Assembly: GCA_003105195.1 (NCBI GenBank)
Contig: PQAH01000215.1
Coordinates: 19,354 to 83,353 of the forward strand
Direction of reading: 5' to 3'
Source: Bradyrhizobiaceae bacterium
GTDB lineage: Bacteria > Pseudomonadota > Alphaproteobacteria > Rhizobiales > Xanthobacteraceae
DNA length: 64,000 nt
In this document: positions 8,122 through 16,706 of the stretch, in pieces
Layout: each line of letters begins with the position of its first letter
Position numbering within the stretch: position 1 is the stretch's first letter
Program-made: the position numbers and the translations under genes
The notes under the pieces: model-generated
What the model was told of the DNA's origin: nothing
Databases searched by the model: none
The model's input: only the letters and a program-made list of their open reading frames with translations

Positions 8122-9090
8122 ATGCCGTTCGAGATCAATTCGAACATCCTGTTCCTGGCTTTCGCGGCGATCTCGGCGATCCTGGTGGCCGAGGCCGTCT
8201 ACCTGCTGATGTTCTCGCGCGCCTCCTACCGCAGCCACGTGAACCGGCGCCTGCGGCTCTCCAAGAACGAGCCCGATCACGAGAAGATCCTGGTGCAGCT
8301 GCGACGCGAGCGCGGCCTGACCAATGACGGCCTCTACCGCTACAGCCTGCGCTGGTTCAACGCGCTGATGCTCGAATCGGGGCTGACCACCGGACCCGCC
8401 TGGCTGCTCGTGGTCGCGATGGTCGGCGGCGGCGGCACGTTCTTCGCGCTCACCGTGTTGCGGGAGAGCCTCGCCGAGGCGAGCCTCGGCGGCCTCGCGG
8501 TCGCGACGCTCCTCCCGCTGATCCTGCTCTGGGTGCTGCGGCGGCGGCGGCACCGGAAGTTCGGCGAGCAGTTTCCCGAGGCCATGGACATCATCGTGCG
8601 CAGCCTGCGCGCCGGACATCCGGTGCCGGTCGCGGTCGCGATGGTGGCGCGCGAGCTGCCCGACCCGATCGGCACCGAGTTCGGGCTGGCGGCCGACGAG
8701 ATCACCTACGGCGCGGACGTGGAGACCGCGATGCGCAACCTCTATTTCAGGGTCGGCCAGGAGGACCTGCCGCTGTTCGTGACCGCGGTCGCGATCCAGG
8801 GCTCCACCGGCGGCAACCTGAGCGAGATCCTGGAGAACCTCTCCAGCGTGATCCGCATGCGCTTCAAGATGCGGCGCAAGGTCAAGGCGCTCGCCTCGGA
8901 GGGCAAGTTCTCGGCGCTGTTCCTCTCGGGCCTGCCGATCGCGATCTTCGTCCTGCTCGGCGTGGTCGCGCCCAATCACTACGGCGCGGTGTGGCACTTC
9001 GACGCCACCAAGATCGGCCTCGCGATGGCGGGCGCATGGATGGTGGCGGGCAACATCGTCATGTACCGCATGGTGAACTTCAGGATCTGA
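8122..9090 (+). CDS. tadB: Tad inner-membrane platform protein TadB
   Basis: The 322-residue product is a type II secretion system F-domain membrane protein, one half of the TadB/TadC platform that couples the CpaF motor to pilin polymerization. It shows N-terminal membrane segments, a cytoplasmic T2SF domain with the conserved FPEAMDIIVRSLRAGHPV motif and a GSTGGNLSEILENLS motif, and two C-terminal membrane segments. A GTG at 8113 overlapping the cpaF stop (GTGA) is in frame and could be used instead of the ATG at 8122. Neither has a strong ribosome-binding site, so the gene is probably translated by coupling with cpaF. Confidence 0.92.
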   Translation: MPFEINSNILFLAFAAISAILVAEAVYLLMFSRASYRSHVNRRLRLSKNEPDHEKILVQLRRERGLTNDGLYRYSLRWFNALMLESGLTTGPAWLLVVAMVGGGGTFFALTVLRESLAEASLGGLAVATLLPLILLWVLRRRRHRKFGEQFPEAMDIIVRSLRAGHPVPVAVAMVARELPDPIGTEFGLAADEITYGADVETAMRNLYFRVGQEDLPLFVTAVAIQGSTGGNLSEILENLSSVIRMRFKMRRKVKALASEGKFSALFLSGLPIAIFVLLGVVAPNHYGAVWHFDATKIGLAMAGAWMVAGNIVMYRMVNFRI

Positions 9091-9091
9091 C

Positions 9092-10063
9092 ATGGACGCC
9101 CTGCTCGATCAGGTCCTGCCCCTGTTCGGCGGCGACGCGACGCTGGCGCTCAGCCTGTTCGTGTTCCTGTCCGCGACACTGCTCGCCTTCGGCGCCATGG
9201 CGGCCATGCAGGTGCGCCTCTCGGTGCGCCGGCGCGCGGCCGAGCTCGCGGTCGAGGGCGGCGCGCCGTCCGCCGAAGACCCGCGCTCGCTGCGCTACGC
9301 GAGCCGGCAGGCGACGCAGCGGCTGATCGACTACACCTCGAAGCACTTCTCCACGGTCGATGCCGGCGAGATGAAGGAGCTGCGCCGCCGGCTGATCCAG
9401 GCGGGCTTCCTCGACCCGCGCGCGCCGGTGCTGTTCTTCCTCGCGCGCGCCCTGCTGGCGGTGGTGCTGGCGGGCGCGGGTTTCGTCACGACCCCGCTCG
9501 TGCTCGCGCCCGACAGCGCGCTCTACTGGCCGGCGATCTGGTTCCAGGGGCTGGTCGGCTATTTCGCGCCCAACATCGTCGTCAACCGCCGGATCAAGGC
9601 GCGCCAGCTGGAGCACCAGCAGGGCTTCCCGGACTTCATGGACCTCCTGGTGGTCTGCGCCGATGCGGGCCTGAGCATGGAGGCGGCGCTCGACCGGGTC
9701 GGGCGCGAGCTCTCGGACTCCTATCCCTCGCTCAGCTCCAACATCCACATGGCGATGCTGGAGATCCGGGCCGGGCGCACCATGAGCGACGCGCTGGAGC
9801 ATTTCGGCGACCGGCTCGGCCTCGAGGAGGCGCGCTCCTTCGCGACGCTCCTGCAGCAGTCCGAGAAGCTCGGCTCGAGCCTCACCGACGCGCTGCGCGT
9901 CTACAGCGAGGACATGCGCCACAAGCGGCTCTCCCGCGCCGAGGAGAAAGCCTACAGCCTGCCCGCCAAGCTCTCGGTGCCGCTGATCATCTGCGTGTTC
10001 CCGGTGGTGATCATCGTGATCCTGCTGCCCGTCTATGTGCGGCTGAAGATGGGCGCCTGGTGA
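9092..10063 (+). CDS. tadC: Tad inner-membrane platform protein TadC
   Basis: This is the second T2SF-domain platform protein, 323 residues. It has an N-terminal membrane helix at about 13-37, a pair of helices around 120-165, and the T2SF motif GFPDFMDLLVVCADAGLSME. The helical region EARSFATLLQQSEKLGSSL is followed by a C-terminal membrane segment ending in a short basic tail. It begins one base after tadB ends and closes the tight cpaB-tadC block. A 177-bp gap with a likely new promoter separates it from the TPR lipoprotein gene. Confidence 0.92.
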   Translation: MDALLDQVLPLFGGDATLALSLFVFLSATLLAFGAMAAMQVRLSVRRRAAELAVEGGAPSAEDPRSLRYASRQATQRLIDYTSKHFSTVDAGEMKELRRRLIQAGFLDPRAPVLFFLARALLAVVLAGAGFVTTPLVLAPDSALYWPAIWFQGLVGYFAPNIVVNRRIKARQLEHQQGFPDFMDLLVVCADAGLSMEAALDRVGRELSDSYPSLSSNIHMAMLEIRAGRTMSDALEHFGDRLGLEEARSFATLLQQSEKLGSSLTDALRVYSEDMRHKRLSRAEEKAYSLPAKLSVPLIICVFPVVIIVILLPVYVRLKMGAW

Positions 10064-10143
10064 CGGCCGCGCCCCCGCGTCGGCGGAGGACGCGCCATCC
10101 GGTTTGCTACGTTCCCGGGCGGCCGGAACCCGGCGAGAAAGTA

Positions 10144-10168
10144 TTAACCATCCGACCCTATTGTTAAC
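10144..10168. promoter_or_regulatory. Possible CtrA half-sites upstream of tadD
   Basis: TTAACCAT at 10144-10151 and TTAAC at 10164-10168 lie 70-100 bases upstream of the tadD start, in a short AT-richer island inside GC-rich sequence. TTAACCAT resembles CtrA half-sites of alphaproteobacteria, but the spacing is not the standard N7. Together with the element upstream of cpaB it may indicate cell-cycle control of the locus. Weak evidence. Confidence 0.25.
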
Positions 10169-10240
10169 GAATCCTGGATGCCGCGACGGTGCGGCACCCG
10201 GGACTCGGTATTGCGCGGCCGCTGGGGCCGCCTGGGTCGC

Positions 10241-10774
10241 ATGATGGGTATCGCAGCGTCTCGCCTTGGCCTGGTCGCGGCCGCCCTCCTGGGCCTCGCG
10301 GGCTGCGGCTCGCTGGCCCCCGGGGTCGACCCGAGCCCGACCGGGTCGATCGGGAGGCCCGCCGACCCGGCCTCGGTGTCGGCCGCGCTGCAGGGCAGCG
10401 ACCCCGCCGACGACCTCAGCCTCGGCAAGCGCCACTATCGGGAGCAGAACTACGGGCTCGCCGAGAAGCATTTCCGCCGCGTGGTCGAGAAGCTGCCGAA
10501 GGACGGCGAAGGCTGGCTCGGCCTCGCGGCGTCCTACGACCGGCTGCGCCGCTTCGACCTCGCCGACCGCGCCTATGGCCAGGTGCTCGAGATCTACGGG
10601 CCGACGCCCGAGGTGCTCAACAATCTCGGCTACTCCTACCTGCTGCGCGGCGACTTCAAGCGGGCGCGGATCAAGCTCACCGAGGCCGCCGCCAAGGACC
10701 CGGACAACCCCTACATCCGCAACAATGTCGAGCTGCTCGAGGTCACCCAGAAGCACGGCAAGGGCCTGCGCTGA
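10241..10774 (+). CDS. tadD: TPR lipoprotein TadD-like
   Basis: TadD is an outer-membrane lipoprotein thought to help secretin assembly in Tad systems. The 177-residue product starts with a lipoprotein signal (hydrophobic core then LAGCGS, lipobox cysteine at about residue 22) and carries at least three tetratricopeptide repeats, for example HYREQNYGLAEKHFRRVV, then ASYDRLRRFDLADRAYGQVL, then LGYSYLLRGDFKRARIKL. I used the first of two tandem ATGs (10241, 10244); a longer upstream frame lacks a signal peptide at its N-terminus. It follows tadC after a gap containing AT-rich promoter-like sequence. Confidence 0.85.
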   Translation: MMGIAASRLGLVAAALLGLAGCGSLAPGVDPSPTGSIGRPADPASVSAALQGSDPADDLSLGKRHYREQNYGLAEKHFRRVVEKLPKDGEGWLGLAASYDRLRRFDLADRAYGQVLEIYGPTPEVLNNLGYSYLLRGDFKRARIKLTEAAAKDPDNPYIRNNVELLEVTQKHGKGLR

Positions 10775-10889
10775 GGCGCGGAGCCCGCACATACGACCTC
10801 GACGGAAAACCGCCCTCCCCGCGCCGACGTGCCGGCAACCGGAACGCGCGCCGCCGGGGCCGGTCGGCGAACGCCGGCGCCGGCCGGCC

Positions 10890-10909
10890 GGGCCGGTTAC
10901 GGCCGGCCC
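10890..10909. terminator. Hairpin between convergent tadD and DUF1993 genes
   Basis: GGGCCGG (10890-10896) pairs perfectly with CCGGCCC (10903-10909) across a six-base loop that contains the stop codon of the minus-strand gene. Its place between two convergent genes suggests a bidirectional terminator, but there is no T-tract, and GC-rich palindromes are common by chance here. Confidence 0.3.
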
Positions 10910-11415
10910 TCGCTGCGGCCGAGGAAATCGCGCTTGCCGAGCTCGATGCCGCTGTGGCGCAGGATGTCGTAGGCCGTGGTGGCGTGGAAATAGAAGTTCG
11001 GAATCGCGAAGTTGATCAGGTAGGCCTCGCCCTTCAGCGTGAGCGGGGTCCCGCCGACCGGGAAGGTGACGTCCTTGTCCTCGGTGCCGTCGACCTGCGC
11101 GGGCGTCACCAGCTTGATGGCGTCGATCGTGCGGACGATGCGCTCTTTCAGCTCGGGGATGGTCTTCTCGTGGTCCTGGAACCGCGGCAGGTCGACGCCC
11201 GAGAGGCGCGCGACCGCGTTCTTGGCGAAATCGCCGGCGAGCTGGACCTGCTTCACCAGCGGAAACATGTCGGGATAGAGCCGCGCCTGCAGCAGCGCCG
11301 CGGGATCGATCTTGCGCAGCGTGCAATGGGCCTCGACCTTGTCGAGGATCATGGAAAGCGCGTTCAGGGTCTGCAGGAAGCCGGGCACGCTGGCGCGGTA
11401 CATGGAGATGGACAT
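10897..11415 (-). CDS. DUF1993 family protein
   Basis: This 172-residue soluble protein matches the DUF1993 family over its whole length. It opens with MYRASVPGFLQTLNALS, contains RLYPDMFPLVKQVQLAGDFAK in the first half (a family hallmark region), and ends with a FYFHATTAYDILRHSGIELGK segment. The helical bundle architecture resembles DinB-like proteins, with histidines in the second half, but the biochemical role of the family is unknown. It is transcribed towards tadD and divergently from the coiled-coil protein gene at 11516, with about 100 bases between them. Confidence 0.85.
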   Translation of the reverse strand: MSISMYRASVPGFLQTLNALSMILDKVEAHCTLRKIDPAALLQARLYPDMFPLVKQVQLAGDFAKNAVARLSGVDLPRFQDHEKTIPELKERIVRTIDAIKLVTPAQVDGTEDKDVTFPVGGTPLTLKGEAYLINFAIPNFYFHATTAYDILRHSGIELGKRDFLGRSEGRP

Positions 11416-11515
11416 CGGGGATCTCTCTGCGGGCGTAGTTCCACGGATCGGGACGTTAGCGAATTGGCAAGCGGTCCGTGTCTATCATTGGTAAACCGAG
11501 TGTAAAGGCTATCCC

Positions 11516-12181
11516 ATGGCCGAGTCCGCAACCGTCGCGCCGAAGCGCGACTCCACGGCGCTGGCGCTCGTCTGGGCGGCCGCCATCGCGTGCACGCTCA
11601 CGGCCGGCATCCTGTTGAGCGCGAGCGGGTCGGGCGCGCTGCAGCAGACGCTGCGCATGCTCGGCTTCGGCCGCCAGAGCGCGATCGAGACCCGGCAGGA
11701 TCAGCAGGCGCTGGCGCTCGCGGGGCTCGAGCGCATGATCCTGACGGTCAGCCGCGAGGTCGGCGCGCTCGACACTCGCATGGGGGTCGCCGAGCACAAG
11801 GAGACGATCGCGGCCGAGCGGCTGACGCGGCTCGACGGCGACGTCACGGCGCTGCGCGGCGAGGTGGGCGAGACGCGGGCGGCGCGGGCCGACATGGCGC
11901 GGCTGCGCTCGACCATCGACGCCAACGAGCGGGCGCAGCAGAAGACCCTCACTGCGCTCACCAAGCGGATCGACCGGCTGGAGCAGTCGATCGGCCGCGA
12001 CCTCACGGCCGCGACCGGATCCGTCCCGCCGCCGGCCGCGAAGCCGGCCAAGCGCCGCGAGCGCGCCGCCGAGCCGGACCCGATCGCCGATGCCATGACC
12101 GAGCTGATGATCCTGCACGGCCTGCCCAACGCCGAGGGACCGTCCGGCCACGTGATCGACAAGCCGAGCGTGGGGCAGTAG
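11516..12181 (+). CDS. Membrane-anchored coiled-coil protein of unknown function
   Basis: I do not recognise this 221-residue protein as a named family. It has one predicted membrane helix at about 17-38 (ALALVWAAAIACTLTAGILL), so it is probably an inner-membrane protein with a periplasmic body. From about 60 to 165 it is a long helical region rich in Leu, Glu, Arg and Ala with coiled-coil character (for example LTRLDGDVTALRGEVGETR). A Pro/Ala/Lys-rich linker and a short tail containing IADAMTELMILHGLPNAEG follow. An AAAGG site lies eight bases before the ATG. The gene stands alone between two minus-strand genes. Confidence 0.75.
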   Translation: MAESATVAPKRDSTALALVWAAAIACTLTAGILLSASGSGALQQTLRMLGFGRQSAIETRQDQQALALAGLERMILTVSREVGALDTRMGVAEHKETIAAERLTRLDGDVTALRGEVGETRAARADMARLRSTIDANERAQQKTLTALTKRIDRLEQSIGRDLTAATGSVPPPAAKPAKRRERAAEPDPIADAMTELMILHGLPNAEGPSGHVIDKPSVGQ

Positions 12182-12189
12182 CGCGGATC

Positions 12190-13317
12190 TCAGTAGCGGT
12201 CGTCGCAAGGCGCGATGTAGGGGAAGGCACTCAGCACGTGGGCGGGGCCCGCCGGCGCGGCCGGGCGCAGGCAGGACCCGTCGAGCGCCGAGAGGCGATC
12301 GACCCCCATGAGGCCGAGGGTGCGGACGATCTCGTCCTCCAGCAATTCGAGCACGCGCAGGACGCCGGCGCGTCCCGCGGCGGCGAGGCCGAAGCAGTAG
12401 AGGCGGCCGATGCCGACCGCATCGGCGCCGAGGGCGATCGCCTTGACGACGTCGGTGCCGCGGCAGAAGCCGCCGTCGATGACGATCTCGGCGCGACCCT
12501 GCACGGCCGCCGCGATCTCGGGCAGCGCATCGATCGCGCCGCGGCCGTGGTCGAGCTGGCGTCCGCCGTGGTTCGAGACATAGACGACCTCGACGCCGTG
12601 CTCGACCGCCATGGCGGCGTCGGCCGCGGTCATGATCCCCTTCAGGATCAGCGGGACCGGATACTTGCGCTTGAGCCGCGCGACCTCGTTCCAGTCGAGC
12701 ATGGCCTGGAAGTCCGCCTGCCCGGCGGTGCGCGGCGAGGCCGCGACGAACCGCTTGGCGATGTCGCGCTCGCGCCGGCTGTAATGGGCGCTATCGACCG
12801 TGAGACAGAGCGCGCGACAGCCGGCCGCCATCAGGCGCTCGACATGGGCGTCGATCCAGGCGGCGTCGCCGCGCACATAGAGCTGGAAGATGCGGAAGGC
12901 GTCGGGCGCGCGACGCGCGGTCTCCTCCAGCGCCGGCAACGTGACCGAGCTCTGCAGCATGCCGCAGCCGAAGGCCTGCGCGGCCTCGGCGACCGGGGCC
13001 GCGCCCTCCGGATCGAAGCGGTCGATGGAGCCGACCGGGGCGAGCACCACCGGAATGCGGAGCCTGGCGCCGAGGAGCGCGCCCGCACAATCGACCCGCG
13101 CGACATTGCGCAGCACGCGCGGCTCGAGCGCGATCGCGTCGAGCCCCCGGCGGTTGCGTCGCAAGGTGGTCTCGGTCTCGGTGCCGCCGACCAGATAATC
13201 CCAGCGGTCGCGGTCGAGCTTCTCGCGCGCCGCCGCGACGATCTCGTGCAGGCACTGGAAGCGCTCGCGCACCGCGTCCATGTCGGGGGCGGCGGCAACC
13301 TCGGACGTCCTCGACAC
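12190..13317 (-). CDS. FMN-dependent alpha-hydroxy-acid oxidase/dehydrogenase
   Basis: This 375-residue protein belongs to the lactate/mandelate/glycolate oxidizing flavoprotein family, which oxidises 2-hydroxy acids with FMN in a TIM barrel. Visible markers are PVVLAPVGSIDRF, FQLYVRGD, and LILKGIMTAADAAMAVEHG with the FMN-site lysine. VYVSNHGGRQLDHG carries the catalytic His and substrate-binding Arg, and IDGGFCRGTDVVKAIALGA follows. The start is a GTG with AAGGA nine bases upstream; a much longer frame upstream overlaps the opposite-strand hydrolase and is a shadow. An inverted repeat (13343-13372) lies just upstream. The natural substrate cannot be told from the sequence. Confidence 0.88.
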   Translation of the reverse strand: MSRTSEVAAAPDMDAVRERFQCLHEIVAAAREKLDRDRWDYLVGGTETETTLRRNRRGLDAIALEPRVLRNVARVDCAGALLGARLRIPVVLAPVGSIDRFDPEGAAPVAEAAQAFGCGMLQSSVTLPALEETARRAPDAFRIFQLYVRGDAAWIDAHVERLMAAGCRALCLTVDSAHYSRRERDIAKRFVAASPRTAGQADFQAMLDWNEVARLKRKYPVPLILKGIMTAADAAMAVEHGVEVVYVSNHGGRQLDHGRGAIDALPEIAAAVQGRAEIVIDGGFCRGTDVVKAIALGADAVGIGRLYCFGLAAAGRAGVLRVLELLEDEIVRTLGLMGVDRLSALDGSCLRPAAPAGPAHVLSAFPYIAPCDDRY

Positions 13318-13342
13318 GTGGCAATTCCTTCGGATTTCGGTG

Positions 13343-13372
13343 AGAATGCGGCGGCTGGCGGGGCGGCATTCT
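13343..13372. repeat. Inverted repeat between divergent oxidase and hydrolase genes
   Basis: AGAATGC (13343-13349) and GCATTCT (13366-13372) form perfect 7-bp arms with a 16-base spacer, upstream of the hydroxy-acid dehydrogenase start (13317) and the hydrolase start (13435). The location suits an operator for one or both genes. No local regulator is obvious. Confidence 0.3.
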
Positions 13373-13434
13373 AATCGGCTCGCAGGCGCTGCCAAGCCGG
13401 CGCGCACGCGGATGGGGCAGGATCCGGAGGCACG

Positions 13435-14226
13435 ATGGAGCCGCAGCAGCAGGCGACAGTGGACGTGCTGACGAGCGGCGGCGGCCCGACGGTGGTGCTG
13501 GTGCATTCGAGCATGTCGGGGGCGCGGCAGTGGACCCGGCTGATGGCGGAGCACGGCGAGCGCTTCGCGTTCCGCGCCGTGAACCTGTACGGCTACGGGC
13601 GCACGCCGGCCTGGGCGCACGCCAAGGCGCCGACGCTCGACGACTTCGCCGATGCGGTCGTGGCGGCGGTGCCGGACGGCGCGACGCTCAGCCTGGTCGG
13701 CCATTCCTTCGGCGGCGCGGTCGCGATGCAGGCGGCGCGCAAGCTCGCCGGGCGCGTGGAGCGGCTCGTGCTGATCGAGCCGAGCCTGTTCTACCTCCTG
13801 CGCCTGCACGGCCGCACCGAGGCCTATGCCGAGATCTCGGCGCTGTCGCAGCGCATGGACCCCTCCGCGCCGGCCGCCGCAGCCGAGCATTTCATCAGCT
13901 ATTGGGGCGGGCCGGATGCCTGGGCGGCGACGCCGGAGGAGCGCCGGGCCGCCTTCGCGCGCGCGGTCGGCGTCGTGGTGCACGAGTGGTTTGCGGTGTT
14001 CTCGGGCGACACGACGCGGGAGGCCTGGGCCGGGATCCTGCCGCCGCGCACGCTGCTCCTCTCCTCGCGTGCGCCCATGCGCCCGTCGCGCGAGATCATG
14101 GAGCTCCTGTCGACGGCGCAGCCGGACTGGACGCTCACGCAGATCGCAGACGGCGGGCACATGGCGCCGCTCACCCATCCGCAGCTGGTCAACCCCGTGA
14201 TCCGCGCGTTCCTGGAGCGCCGCTGA
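13435..14226 (+). CDS. Alpha/beta hydrolase
   Basis: This 263-residue alpha/beta-hydrolase-fold protein has the oxyanion-side segment VVLVHSSMSGARQW near residue 20 and the nucleophile elbow GHSFGG at about 88-93 (Ser90). The acidic residue probably lies in the TLLLSSRAPMRPSREIME region, and the catalytic His is in IADGGHMAPLTHP near the C-terminus. The start is preceded by GGAGGCACG. The family covers esterases, lactonases and C-C hydrolases, and nothing in the neighbourhood fixes a substrate. Confidence 0.85.
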   Translation: MEPQQQATVDVLTSGGGPTVVLVHSSMSGARQWTRLMAEHGERFAFRAVNLYGYGRTPAWAHAKAPTLDDFADAVVAAVPDGATLSLVGHSFGGAVAMQAARKLAGRVERLVLIEPSLFYLLRLHGRTEAYAEISALSQRMDPSAPAAAAEHFISYWGGPDAWAATPEERRAAFARAVGVVVHEWFAVFSGDTTREAWAGILPPRTLLLSSRAPMRPSREIMELLSTAQPDWTLTQIADGGHMAPLTHPQLVNPVIRAFLERR

Positions 14227-14318
14227 GGTACGGCGCGAGCTCGCCGGGGCGGCCCGGCTCCGCTCACGCAAGCGCCGGTGGTCGGCCGGGACGCCACGCC
14301 CGCGGGAGCGGCCGACCC

Positions 14319-15017
14319 TCAGATCAGCAATTCGAGAATCTCCCGATTTGACAGGATGTTCGCGGAAACGTCGTGGTGCTGGATCGCGCCGTTGGCAACG
14401 ATGTAGATGCGGTCCGAGACGTTGCAGGTCAGCTTCGCGTTCTGCTCGACCAGCAACACCGTCAATCCCTGCCCGCGCAGGCTCTTGAGCGCACGCCCGA
14501 TCTCGCCGATGACGATCGGTGCCAGTCCGAGCGACGGCTCGTCGAGCACCAGGAGCTTGGGATCCGACATCAACCCGATCGCCACCGCGAGCATCTGCTG
14601 CTGGCCGCCGGACAGCGTGCCGGCGGCCTGCCAGCGGCGCTCGGCCAGGATCGGGAAGAGCGCGAAGCCACGCTCGATGTTGCGGGCGATCTGCGCCTTG
14701 TCGGCCAGGGAGTAGCCGCCCATCAGCAGGTTCTCCTCCACCGACATGCGGGGGAACAGACCGCGGCCCTCGGGAACGATCGAGATGCCGAGACGGATGC
14801 GCCGGTGCGGCGGGACGGCCGCGAGGTCCTGGCCTTCGAAGTCGACGCGGCCGCGCAGTGGAACCACGACCCCGCCGATGGTCTTGACGATCGACGACTT
14901 GCCGGCCCCGTTGGCGCCAACCAGCCCGACGATCTCGCCCGCCTCCACGCGGATCGCCACCTCGTCGACGGCCAGGAACGGCCCGTAACGGACCGTCAGG
15001 TTCTCGACCTCAAGCAT
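14319..15017 (-). CDS. Liv-type ABC transporter ATP-binding protein LivF (importer 1)
   Basis: This 232-residue ABC ATPase is of the LivF type, which with LivG energises uptake through LivH/LivM. It has Walker A GANGAGKSS, signature LSGGQQQM and Walker B LLVLDEPSLGLAP; the short insert-free architecture and PEGRGLFPRMSVEENL are typical of LivF. It overlaps livG by eight bases and is the last gene of the 14319-25548 operon. Liv-family importers carry amino acids but also organic acids and amides, so the substrate should be inferred from the associated HyuAB/FAH enzymes and not assumed to be a branched-chain amino acid. Confidence 0.9.
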   Translation of the reverse strand: MLEVENLTVRYGPFLAVDEVAIRVEAGEIVGLVGANGAGKSSIVKTIGGVVVPLRGRVDFEGQDLAAVPPHRRIRLGISIVPEGRGLFPRMSVEENLLMGGYSLADKAQIARNIERGFALFPILAERRWQAAGTLSGGQQQMLAVAIGLMSDPKLLVLDEPSLGLAPIVIGEIGRALKSLRGQGLTVLLVEQNAKLTCNVSDRIYIVANGAIQHHDVSANILSNREILELLI

Positions 15018-15726
15018 CGGCGCTTCCCAGATACTTCTCGATCACGCGCTGATCCGTGAGGATCTCGGCCGGCGGACCGTCGGCGATCTTCTCTCCGGCC
15101 AGCAGAACGACGACCCGGTCGGCGAGCTCGCGGATCACCTTCATGGTGTGCTCGATCACGAACACCGAGCAGCGCGACTTGAGCTCCGCCAACAGGCCGA
15201 TCATCGCCCGCACTTCGACCGAGGAGAGGCCGCCGACCGGCTCGTCCAGCATGATGAGCTTGGGACGTTGCACGAGGCGCATCAGCAGCTCGAGCCGGCG
15301 CTGCTCGTAGAGCGTGAGGCCGCCCGCGACGGCGTCCAGGCGACCGCCGAGGGCCAGCCAGCCGATCGCCTCGTCGACCTCGGCGCGCGCGAGTGGCGCC
15401 TCCGCATCGACCAGCGCCGTGGCGATATTGTCGCGCACCGTCAGTTCGCGGAACACCCGCACGGCCTGGTAGGTGCGGGTCAGGCCGGCATCGGCGATGC
15501 GGTGCGGCTTGCGCCCGAGGAGGGGACGACCCGCGAAATCCACGGCGCCGGAGGTCGGGGCGAGATGCCCGGTGATGACGTTGACGAATGTGGTCTTGCC
15601 CGACCCGTTCGGTCCGATCATGCCGAGCGTCTCGCCCGCCATCTGGGCGACGCACACGTCCCGCAAGGCCACGACGCCGCCGAATCGCATCGTGACGCTG
15701 CGGGCATCGAGGAGGGGCGCGCTCAT
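15010..15726 (-). CDS. Liv-type ABC transporter ATP-binding protein LivG (importer 1)
   Basis: LivG-type ABC ATPase of 238 residues. Walker A is GPNGSGKTTFVN and Walker B is IMLDEPVGGLSSVEV. The signature region reads TLYEQRRLELLMRL in place of LSGGQ, as is usual for LivG proteins. The motif ADAGLTRTYQAVRVFRELTV corresponds to the LivG Q-loop region. Its stop overlaps the start of livF and its start overlaps the end of livM (ATGA), indicating one polycistronic message. Confidence 0.9.
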   Translation of the reverse strand: MSAPLLDARSVTMRFGGVVALRDVCVAQMAGETLGMIGPNGSGKTTFVNVITGHLAPTSGAVDFAGRPLLGRKPHRIADAGLTRTYQAVRVFRELTVRDNIATALVDAEAPLARAEVDEAIGWLALGGRLDAVAGGLTLYEQRRLELLMRLVQRPKLIMLDEPVGGLSSVEVRAMIGLLAELKSRCSVFVIEHTMKVIRELADRVVVLLAGEKIADGPPAEILTDQRVIEKYLGSADA

Positions 15727-16706
15727 CGGGCGCCTTCCCCCACGGTCGCGGGCACGATCTCGGGATCCGGCTTCGGGCGCCGCACGAGCCCGCCGACGAT
15801 GCCGGCCGGCAGCAGCACGATGACGCCGATGATCAGCAGGCCGTACACGACGTCCTTGATCATGTAGTAGTCCTGCAGCAGGAACGGCACCGGGGCGAGC
15901 AGCACCGCGCCGATGACGGGGCCCCAGATGGTGCCCCGTCCACCGAACGCCACCATCAACCAGACATTGAGGCTGATCAGGACGTCGAAGCTGCGTGGCG
16001 ATATGAACCCGACATAAGGCGTGTAGAACGCACCCCCGATGCCGGCATAGAGCGAGCCGACGAAGAAGGCGGTGAGCTTCTGGCGCGTGACGCCTATCCC
16101 GAGCGTCTCGGCCAGCTCGTCATCCTCCCGAACCGCAATCAGGCGCCGGCCGAACCCCGAGTCGACGAGACGGATCAGCACGAACACGCCGATCACGGCA
16201 AGCGCCGCGAGCACCAGGTCATAGGGCAGGCCATGCAGGCTGGCGCCGCCCGGCAGCGTCGGCAGTGGAATCTGCGAAATCCCCGTATCGCCGTTGGTGA
16301 GATTCACGAAATAGACGAAGGCAAGGGTGATGACGGTCTGGATCACCAGGGAGCACAGCGTGAAATAAAACCCCTTGAGGCGCAGGGCCGGCAGGCCGAG
16401 GACCACGCCGACGAGCGAGGCCGCGAGCGCCCCGACCGGCATCGCGAGCCAGAACGACCAGCCGATGCTGGTAAGACCCACCACCAGATAGGAACTGATG
16501 CCGGCGATCCCGGCGAACATCAAGGGCATCAGCCCCGTGTAGCCATAGAGCAGGTTCATGCCCGAGGCCCACAGGACGTGGACGAGAGTGATGCCGGCGA
16601 TGAAGGCGAAATAGCGGTTGCCCGAGAGCAGCAACGGCACCGCGAAGGCGAGCAGCGCGAACAGCGCGAGCTGCGACTGGCGGCTGGCAAGGATACGATC
16701 GATCAT
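15723..16706 (-). CDS. Liv-type ABC transporter permease LivM (importer 1)
   Basis: This 327-residue integral membrane protein has about nine hydrophobic segments and the LivM family pattern. The signature GMNLLYGYTGLMPLMFAGIAG lies in the N-terminal third, and the coupling-helix region IAVREDDELAETLGIGVTRQK contacts the ATPases. The ATG at 16706 overlaps the stop of livH (ATGA); the frame remains open further upstream inside livH, but that part is a shadow. It pairs with LivH to form the channel. Confidence 0.9.
   Translation of the reverse strand: MIDRILASRQSQLALFALLAFAVPLLLSGNRYFAFIAGITLVHVLWASGMNLLYGYTGLMPLMFAGIAGISSYLVVGLTSIGWSFWLAMPVGALAASLVGVVLGLPALRLKGFYFTLCSLVIQTVITLAFVYFVNLTNGDTGISQIPLPTLPGGASLHGLPYDLVLAALAVIGVFVLIRLVDSGFGRRLIAVREDDELAETLGIGVTRQKLTAFFVGSLYAGIGGAFYTPYVGFISPRSFDVLISLNVWLMVAFGGRGTIWGPVIGAVLLAPVPFLLQDYYMIKDVVYGLLIIGVIVLLPAGIVGGLVRRPKPDPEIVPATVGEGAR

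Noticed and set aside
12190..14271. A 693-residue minus-strand frame spanning the oxidase and the alpha/beta hydrolase
   Set aside because: Only the part from GTG 13317 matches a known family; the rest is a shadow of the plus-strand hydrolase.
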